Under the pieces are notes generated by a model. That model saw nothing but the letters and a program-made list of their open reading frames with translations, was not told the DNA's origin and made no database searches. This document shows positions 24,401 through 28,622 of a stretch of DNA of 28,622 bases, in pieces (position 1 is the first letter of the stretch; the number at the start of each line of letters is the position of its first letter). The stretch is from an uncultured Clostridia bacterium (GTDB lineage: Bacteria; Bacillota; Clostridia; TANB77; CAG-508): positions 1-28,622 of the forward strand of contig CAKPKI010000007.1 of the NCBI GenBank assembly GCA_934167135.1. The letters run 5' to 3'. The position numbers and the translations under genes are program-made.

Positions 24401-25443
24401 AGCTTTATCCTTTTCTCTATAATAATTAAAATAAAAAATAATATTATAGTAATTTTTACAAATATTTCAGGTTGATCTGTTTTATATGTTTTTTTATTTT
24501 TTTGCATTAATGATATTTTTGTTTCTTTTATTTCGTTTACTATATTTGACGCCATATTATCCAAATCACCTATATAGAATTTTCCTTCTGCAGTTTTTTC
24601 TATTGCATTTTTATAATTATTTATTTTCTCGTTTGTTACATTTTTATTCATTTGAATTGTAGGACAATATGCATATACATTTATATTATATTTTTTGCAT
24701 AATTGACATGCTTCTTCTAATGATATCTTTTCCTTTCCAGCAACATCATTATCTGTTGCAAATATAATTATCCTTGTTCTATCATTATCTTCTTTCAAAT
24801 TTGGAAATGAAAATAAAGTACCAGCAAGTCCATCACCTACAAGTGAGCTTCCTCTTTGTTCCGCATTATTACCTACACCTCCGTACCATATAGTTGATTT
24901 TGTCACCCCATTTTCCTTATATGTATTAGGCGGATTTCCGTTATTTTTTATAGCAATATTTAATTGTGATTCTATATTATCAAAACATGTATTTATATAA
25001 TCATAATCATTTGTCAATGGGCAATATACCACAGGTGCTGTATTATATATAACAATTCCAATTTTATCTCCCTGAATATTAGGGATTATTTCTCTGAATT
25101 TATTTATTAATTTTAGATTTACTTCACACTGAGAAGTTGATATATCTAATCCTAAAAGAATATCTCTATTATATTCATCTGTATTATCTATATTTACATT
25201 TACAGGTCTCGAAATAATTATACTTGTTAATACTATACATAAAACACTTAAAATTTTTACTACATTACACGCCATTTTATATTTTCTTAATTTCTGTTTA
25301 TAATATTCAGTTTCTTTAATATAACTTGTATTAGCTACTTTCGTTCCTTCCGTATATTTTTCCTTTTTATTTATATTTTTAAAATATAAATATATTGCAA
25401 TCACGAAACCAATAATTATAATAATTGGATACATTACTTCCAT
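24394..25443 (-). CDS. VWA-domain membrane protein, BatA-like
   Basis: A 349-residue protein with a transmembrane helix at about 5-21, another at about 62-78, a VWA domain from 95 to about 300, and a C-terminal transmembrane segment (about 328-343). MIDAS residues D100-I-S102-T-S104 are present (LLGLDISTSQ), and IIIFATDNDVAGK supplies a later metal-site acid. The region with TWYGGVGNNAEQRG (here STIWYGGVGNNAEQRGSSL) is an insertion that I do not recognise. It overlaps the preceding gene by 10 bases and the next by 7. It pairs with the following VWA gene as in Bat operons. Confidence 0.85.
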   Translation of the reverse strand: MEVMYPIIIIIGFVIAIYLYFKNINKKEKYTEGTKVANTSYIKETEYYKQKLRKYKMACNVVKILSVLCIVLTSIIISRPVNVNIDNTDEYNRDILLGLDISTSQCEVNLKLINKFREIIPNIQGDKIGIVIYNTAPVVYCPLTNDYDYINTCFDNIESQLNIAIKNNGNPPNTYKENGVTKSTIWYGGVGNNAEQRGSSLVGDGLAGTLFSFPNLKEDNDRTRIIIFATDNDVAGKEKISLEEACQLCKKYNINVYAYCPTIQMNKNVTNEKINNYKNAIEKTAEGKFYIGDLDNMASNIVNEIKETKISLMQKNKKTYKTDQPEIFVKITIILFFILIIIEKRIKLW

Positions 25444-25916
25444 TTTTCTATTACTCTCCTCGCTTTATTTATTGCTTCATCAAAATTCCCATCAACTTTA
25501 TTTGAAAACTCTGGTTCATAATATTCTTTAATTAAATTAAATAAATCTGGAATATTTAATTTTTTTATTTCAGATAGAGAATAATTTTGTGTTGTTATAT
25601 CTGTAATTTCAAAAACAAATAATCTAATTATTTCACTTATTAATTGATATGCTTCTCTTAAATTAATAATTTTATTTTTATATTTATTTTCTACTTGATT
25701 TAATTTATCAAAATATTTTTCTTTAATTAATTTAATATTTTTTATATTTTTTTCTGGAATTAATTTTTCTTTATTTTTTATTATTTTATTTATTTTATTT
25801 TTATTATTTTTTTTATAAAATAAATAATAAAATTCAATAATTATTAAAATAAAAACAATTATTAATGGAATTATTGAATATGTAGCAGGTTCCTGCAAAT
25901 TAATTGATGTCTGCAT
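25434..25916 (-). CDS. Small membrane protein between DUF58 and VWA genes (DUF4381-like)
   Basis: A 160-residue protein with a transmembrane segment at about 14-33 and a cytoplasmic remainder rich in Lys and Glu. Residues 80-158 (LREAYQLISEIIRLFVFEIT, then DLFNLIKEYYEPEFSNK and AINKARRVIEKWK) are helical. Its topology, size and place directly after DUF58 and before two VWA genes fit the DUF4381 proteins of MoxR-VWA operons. This is an inference from context and layout rather than a clear motif. It overlaps both neighbours (17 and 10 bases), so it is certainly part of the operon. Confidence 0.6.
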   Translation of the reverse strand: MQTSINLQEPATYSIIPLIIVFILIIIEFYYLFYKKNNKNKINKIIKNKEKLIPEKNIKNIKLIKEKYFDKLNQVENKYKNKIINLREAYQLISEIIRLFVFEITDITTQNYSLSEIKKLNIPDLFNLIKEYYEPEFSNKVDGNFDEAINKARRVIEKWK

Positions 25917-26769
25917 TTTTTCGCCTTTCTAATAATTCTAATATATTTTTCACTATATTTTTTTGTTCATCTATTTTTATTGTAATTAATTTATATTTTT
26001 TAAATTTTTCTTCTACTTTATTACACATTTTATTTTTTAATTCTATTTCTATTTTTCTTAATTTTTTATCATTTAAAATATATTTAGGGATATAGCTGTC
26101 TTGTTCAATATCATATGAGTTTTCATTAGATATTAATGCATCAGAAATATTAACAAACATAACATCATGTAATAACGATAGTTTTTTTAAATTTTTTTCT
26201 GAAATATTATTTATTCCTTCTATATCTGTTATTATAAAAATTATCATTTTTCTTTTAATAAATTTTAATACATAATTTATTATTTCATTTATATTATTTT
26301 CTTCTCTTATTTCTTTTTCATAAAATGTCAAAATATTTTCTAAATTATATAATCCTACTTTAAATGGAAATAATTTTATATTATTTTTTGATTTATATAT
26401 TGCTCCTATTGAATCTCCATTTTTACATACTAAATATCCTATTGTTCCTACAGTCATTAATGCAACTTCTTTTTTCGATTCTAATTTTTTCGTATCTGCT
26501 AGCATTTTTTTTCCTGAATCTAATATAAATAAAATATTATGCTTTTTTTCAGCAATATATTGTTTTATTAAAATTTTATTAGTTCTTGCAGAGGCCTTCC
26601 AATCTATATCTTTTACATTATCTCCCATTTCATATTCTCGTAAATCCTCAAAATTCATACTCTTTCCCTTATAAATAGAATTATATGTACCATCTAAAAG
26701 GTTAGATGTCTTTTTTTTAGTATAAATAGCTAAATTTGCTTTAATTTTAGTAATATATTTCATGCTCAT
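25900..26769 (-). CDS. DUF58 domain protein
   Basis: A 289-residue cytoplasmic protein of the MoxR-associated DUF58 family. The diagnostic block is present at 26-71: LLDGTYNSIYKGKSMNFEDL followed by REYEMGDNVKDIDWKASART and the next NKILIKQY. The VWA-like core begins at FILDSGKKM (81-89). Canonical DUF58 proteins often keep DxSxS there, while D84-S-G-K-K88 here lacks the serines in register, so metal binding may be lost. There is no membrane helix. The ATG 26769 has AAGGAG 6 bases upstream. Together with MoxR it is thought to act as a chaperone-like complex on membrane VWA partners. Confidence 0.85.
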   Translation of the reverse strand: MSMKYITKIKANLAIYTKKKTSNLLDGTYNSIYKGKSMNFEDLREYEMGDNVKDIDWKASARTNKILIKQYIAEKKHNILFILDSGKKMLADTKKLESKKEVALMTVGTIGYLVCKNGDSIGAIYKSKNNIKLFPFKVGLYNLENILTFYEKEIREENNINEIINYVLKFIKRKMIIFIITDIEGINNISEKNLKKLSLLHDVMFVNISDALISNENSYDIEQDSYIPKYILNDKKLRKIEIELKNKMCNKVEEKFKKYKLITIKIDEQKNIVKNILELLERRKNADIN

Positions 26770-26785
26770 AATATTCTCCTTAAAA

Positions 26786-27769
26786 TTATGGTGTTTTTAT
26801 TGAACTAATTATAGCATCAATTATTTTTTCTATTTTTATTTCGTCTACCACCGCTTCAAAATTCAAATTAATTCTATGTCTTAATATTCCATAACTTAAT
26901 TCTTTTATATCATCTGGTGTTACATATGCTCTTCCTTTTATTAATGCTAATGCTTTACTAGCTTCCATAAATGCAATCGAAGCTCTAGTGCTTACTCCAC
27001 TATCTATATATTTTGCTAATTGAAGTGTTATAATTTCTGATGGATTTCTAGTAGCATTTACTATATTTACTATATATTTTTTAATAGATTCATCTACATA
27101 TATTCTTTGATGTAATTTTTGTAAATATTTTATATCATTTATACTAACAACTTTTTCTTTATCTTTAAATATATTTTTTTCTATTCTATTTAATATTTCG
27201 GTTTCTTCTTCTTTTGTAGGATATGTTAGTGTTTCTTTTATTAAAAATCTATCTTGTTGTGCTTCTGATAAAATATATGTTCCTTCTTGTTCAATTGGAT
27301 TTTGTGTTGCTATTACTATAAATACTTCTGGTAACTTATAATTTTTTCCACCTATACTAATTTGTCTTTCTTGCATTGCTTCTAACATTGCACTTTGTGT
27401 TTTTGAACTTGATCTATTTATTTCATCTAAAAGTACAAAATTTGCATTTACTGGTCCTATATTTGTTTCAAATTCAGATGTTTTAGCATTGTATATTTGA
27501 GTTCCTATAATGTCACTTGGTAGTAAATCTGGCGTACATTGTATTCTTGAAAAACTTCCTCCACAACTTTCTGTTAATGTTTTTACAGCTGTTGTTTTGG
27601 CAAGTCCTGGCATTGACTCAATTAATATATGTCCATTTGCAATTAATGAAATTAATAATGATTTTTGTAAATTTTTTTGTCCTACAATTCTTGTTGTATA
27701 ATATTTTAGTATTTTACCTATTATTAAATTACTTTTTTCTATTTCCTCTTTACATATTTTTTCTTCCAT
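26786..27769 (-). CDS. moxR: MoxR-family AAA+ ATPase
   Basis: An AAA+ ATPase of the MoxR/RavA group that acts with DUF58 and VWA proteins. Walker A is SMPGLAKTT (K58 with the chosen start), Walker B FVLLDEINR with D115/E116, sensor 1 IATQNPIEQEGTY, and the C-terminal lid includes ELSYGILRHRINLNFEA. An upstream in-frame ATG exists at 27781, but GGGAGG sits inside the codons after it and only 4 bases before ATG 27769, so 27769 is preferred. It is the first gene of a six-gene operon with promoter at 27804-27832. Confidence 0.9.
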   Translation of the reverse strand: MEEKICKEEIEKSNLIIGKILKYYTTRIVGQKNLQKSLLISLIANGHILIESMPGLAKTTAVKTLTESCGGSFSRIQCTPDLLPSDIIGTQIYNAKTSEFETNIGPVNANFVLLDEINRSSSKTQSAMLEAMQERQISIGGKNYKLPEVFIVIATQNPIEQEGTYILSEAQQDRFLIKETLTYPTKEEETEILNRIEKNIFKDKEKVVSINDIKYLQKLHQRIYVDESIKKYIVNIVNATRNPSEIITLQLAKYIDSGVSTRASIAFMEASKALALIKGRAYVTPDDIKELSYGILRHRINLNFEAVVDEIKIEKIIDAIISSIKTP

Positions 27770-27803
27770 TTTTCCTCCCATTTCTTTTTTATTTTATATT
27801 TTT

Positions 27804-27832
27804 ATAATATCAAATTAACCGTTATTTTTCAA
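27804..27832 (-). promoter_or_regulatory. Sigma-A-type promoter of the MoxR/VWA operon
   Basis: On the minus strand TTGAAA (27832-27827), a 17-base spacer and TATTAT (27809-27804). It lies 22 bases before the first possible ATG, giving a short leader that agrees with translation from 27769. Confidence 0.75.
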
Positions 27833-27879
27833 TAATTCTATAAAAATATCAGTATTTCTTCTATCTTATTTAATACCAA

Positions 27880-27924
27880 AAAAGTTAGAATAAAGAAATT
27901 TATACATTCTTCACTCTAACTTTT
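27880..27924 (-). terminator. Intrinsic terminator after the right-edge ATPase gene
   Basis: A 10-bp stem (AAAAGTTAGA at 27880-27889 with TCTAACTTTT at 27915-27924) is followed on the minus strand by six T. It lies 17 bases past the stop at 27942. Confidence 0.75.
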
Positions 27925-27941
27925 AATATAGAATTATTTAT

Positions 27942-28622
27942 TTAATTTTTATGTGGATAAACATTATCCGATAATTCTTCTAGTATTTGTAAATATGTCA
28001 TAGAATAATCATTTATTTTTATATCACAATTAACTATTTGTTGCAAATATCTTTCACAATTTTTTTGTTCAAACGGAATTGTCATATATTTTATCAATTC
28101 TTTATTAAATAACTGTTTCATGTATGATAATGATGGTTCATTATAAAATGCCATTCCTCCTATAATTTCCTTTTCAGTTATTCCAGGAATTTCCATGAAC
28201 TTATTTATAATTATTCTTAATTTTCTAACATTTATCATACCTTTATCTTCAAATTTTGCCAAAGCTTCTGTAAATGGTTGTATTGATAATATATTCATTG
28301 ATTGTACTAAATAAATCTCTTGTGCATATTCAAGATACTCTGATGGAGTATTATAATCACAATCTATTAATATTAATGAATGCTTTTTTAATAATGTTTC
28401 TAATATTGGCTTTACCTCTGATAAGAATTTGTTTTCACCTGGTATTGCTGTATATACGGTTAAATTATTGTTTCTTTGTATCCCTTCAGATTCTCCTTTT
28501 GATAATTTTTCAATACTTGTAAATGCTATTTTTCGTAAATTATCTTCATTTTTTGTATAAATATAGTATGAATTTTTATTTCTAGTAGCATCTAGTATTG
28601 CTACATTTATACCTTTAGATGA
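27942..28622 (-). CDS. ParA/MinD-like P-loop ATPase, partial (N-terminus beyond the window)
   Basis: The reading frame stays open from the stop at 27942 to the last base, so 226 residues of a longer protein are visible; the internal ATG at 28298 is not the real start. The visible part begins SSKGINVAILDATRN, which fits the strand after Walker A of a SIMIBI-class ATPase (usually preceded by a KGGVGKT motif outside the window). LILIDCDYNTPSEYLEYAQE resembles the Walker B strand followed by switch II, and LRIIINKFM a later strand. This suggests a ParA/MinD/CpaE-like ATPase for positioning or secretion, but the decisive motif is missing and no cluster partners are seen. It ends at the terminator 27880-27924. 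Confidence 0.6.
   Translation of the reverse strand, partial: SSKGINVAILDATRNKNSYYIYTKNEDNLRKIAFTSIEKLSKGESEGIQRNNNLTVYTAIPGENKFLSEVKPILETLLKKHSLILIDCDYNTPSEYLEYAQEIYLVQSMNILSIQPFTEALAKFEDKGMINVRKLRIIINKFMEIPGITEKEIIGGMAFYNEPSLSYMKQLFNKELIKYMTIPFEQKNCERYLQQIVNCDIKINDYSMTYLQILEELSDNVYPHKN

Noticed and set aside
27942..28622. The partial ATPase as MinD
   Set aside because: MinD signature strands and the C-terminal amphipathic membrane helix are not seen; only a general ParA/MinD-like fold can be argued.

Overview
The window looks like chromosomal DNA from an anaerobic, spore-forming, very AT-rich Clostridia lineage, probably an uncultured gut relative. This is inferred from strong Lys/Asn/Ile/Glu bias, AAAGGAGG-type ribosome sites, spore coat (CotF-type) genes, a Spo0A-type regulator, dockerin-bearing surface proteins, and the radC-mreBCD-mrdA-minC gene order typical of Firmicutes. 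Nearly all genes lie on the minus strand; only one MecA-like gene is on the plus strand. No rRNA, tRNA, IS element or CRISPR array was seen.

Layout from left to right. (1) 0.16-6.3 kb is a surface-protein region: a TPR protein, a membrane-anchored beta-helix protein with a C-terminal dockerin that is split by a one-base homopolymer frameshift, and a 1102-residue BspA-type leucine-rich-repeat protein with the same X-module plus dockerin ending. (2) 6.5-12.5 kb is the cell-shape operon radC-mreB-mreC-mreD-mrdA(PBP2)-minC, read from one strong promoter upstream of radC and ended by a hairpin after minC. It makes the lateral-wall elongation machine plus a division inhibitor; minD is not next to minC. 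(3) 12.6-14.3 kb holds a MecA-like Clp adaptor convergent with an M23 (LytM) wall endopeptidase, sharing a bidirectional terminator. (4) 14.4-15.8 kb holds two small coat proteins behind a divergent Spo0A-type response regulator. (5) 15.9-19.5 kb holds pcrA and prfA, each with its own promoter and (for both) a downstream hairpin terminator. (6) 19.5-22.6 kb is an SbcD/SbcC-like (YhaO/YhaN-like) nuclease and ATPase pair; the ATPase carries a predicted transmembrane hairpin inside its coiled coil. (7) 22.7-27.8 kb is a tightly overlapping six-gene MoxR-DUF58-(DUF4381-like)-VWA-VWA-TPR operon resembling the Bat operon. (8) The right edge cuts a gene for a ParA/MinD-like P-loop ATPase whose reading frame stays open to the last base.

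Most transcription units can be delimited from sequence: near-consensus sigma-A promoters with 17-base spacers precede radC, pcrA, prfA, sbcD and moxR, and AT-rich hairpins followed by T tracts end most units. The sbc and Bat blocks (about 19.5-27.8 kb) are visibly more AT-rich than the mre, pcrA and prfA blocks.

The points most worth checking are the frameshifted beta-helix/dockerin gene, the four 11-base tandem repeats between minC and the BspA-type gene, the leader hairpin that covers the radC ribosome site, and the unusual Spo0A-type regulator next to coat genes. I did not find a clearly novel defence or mobile system.
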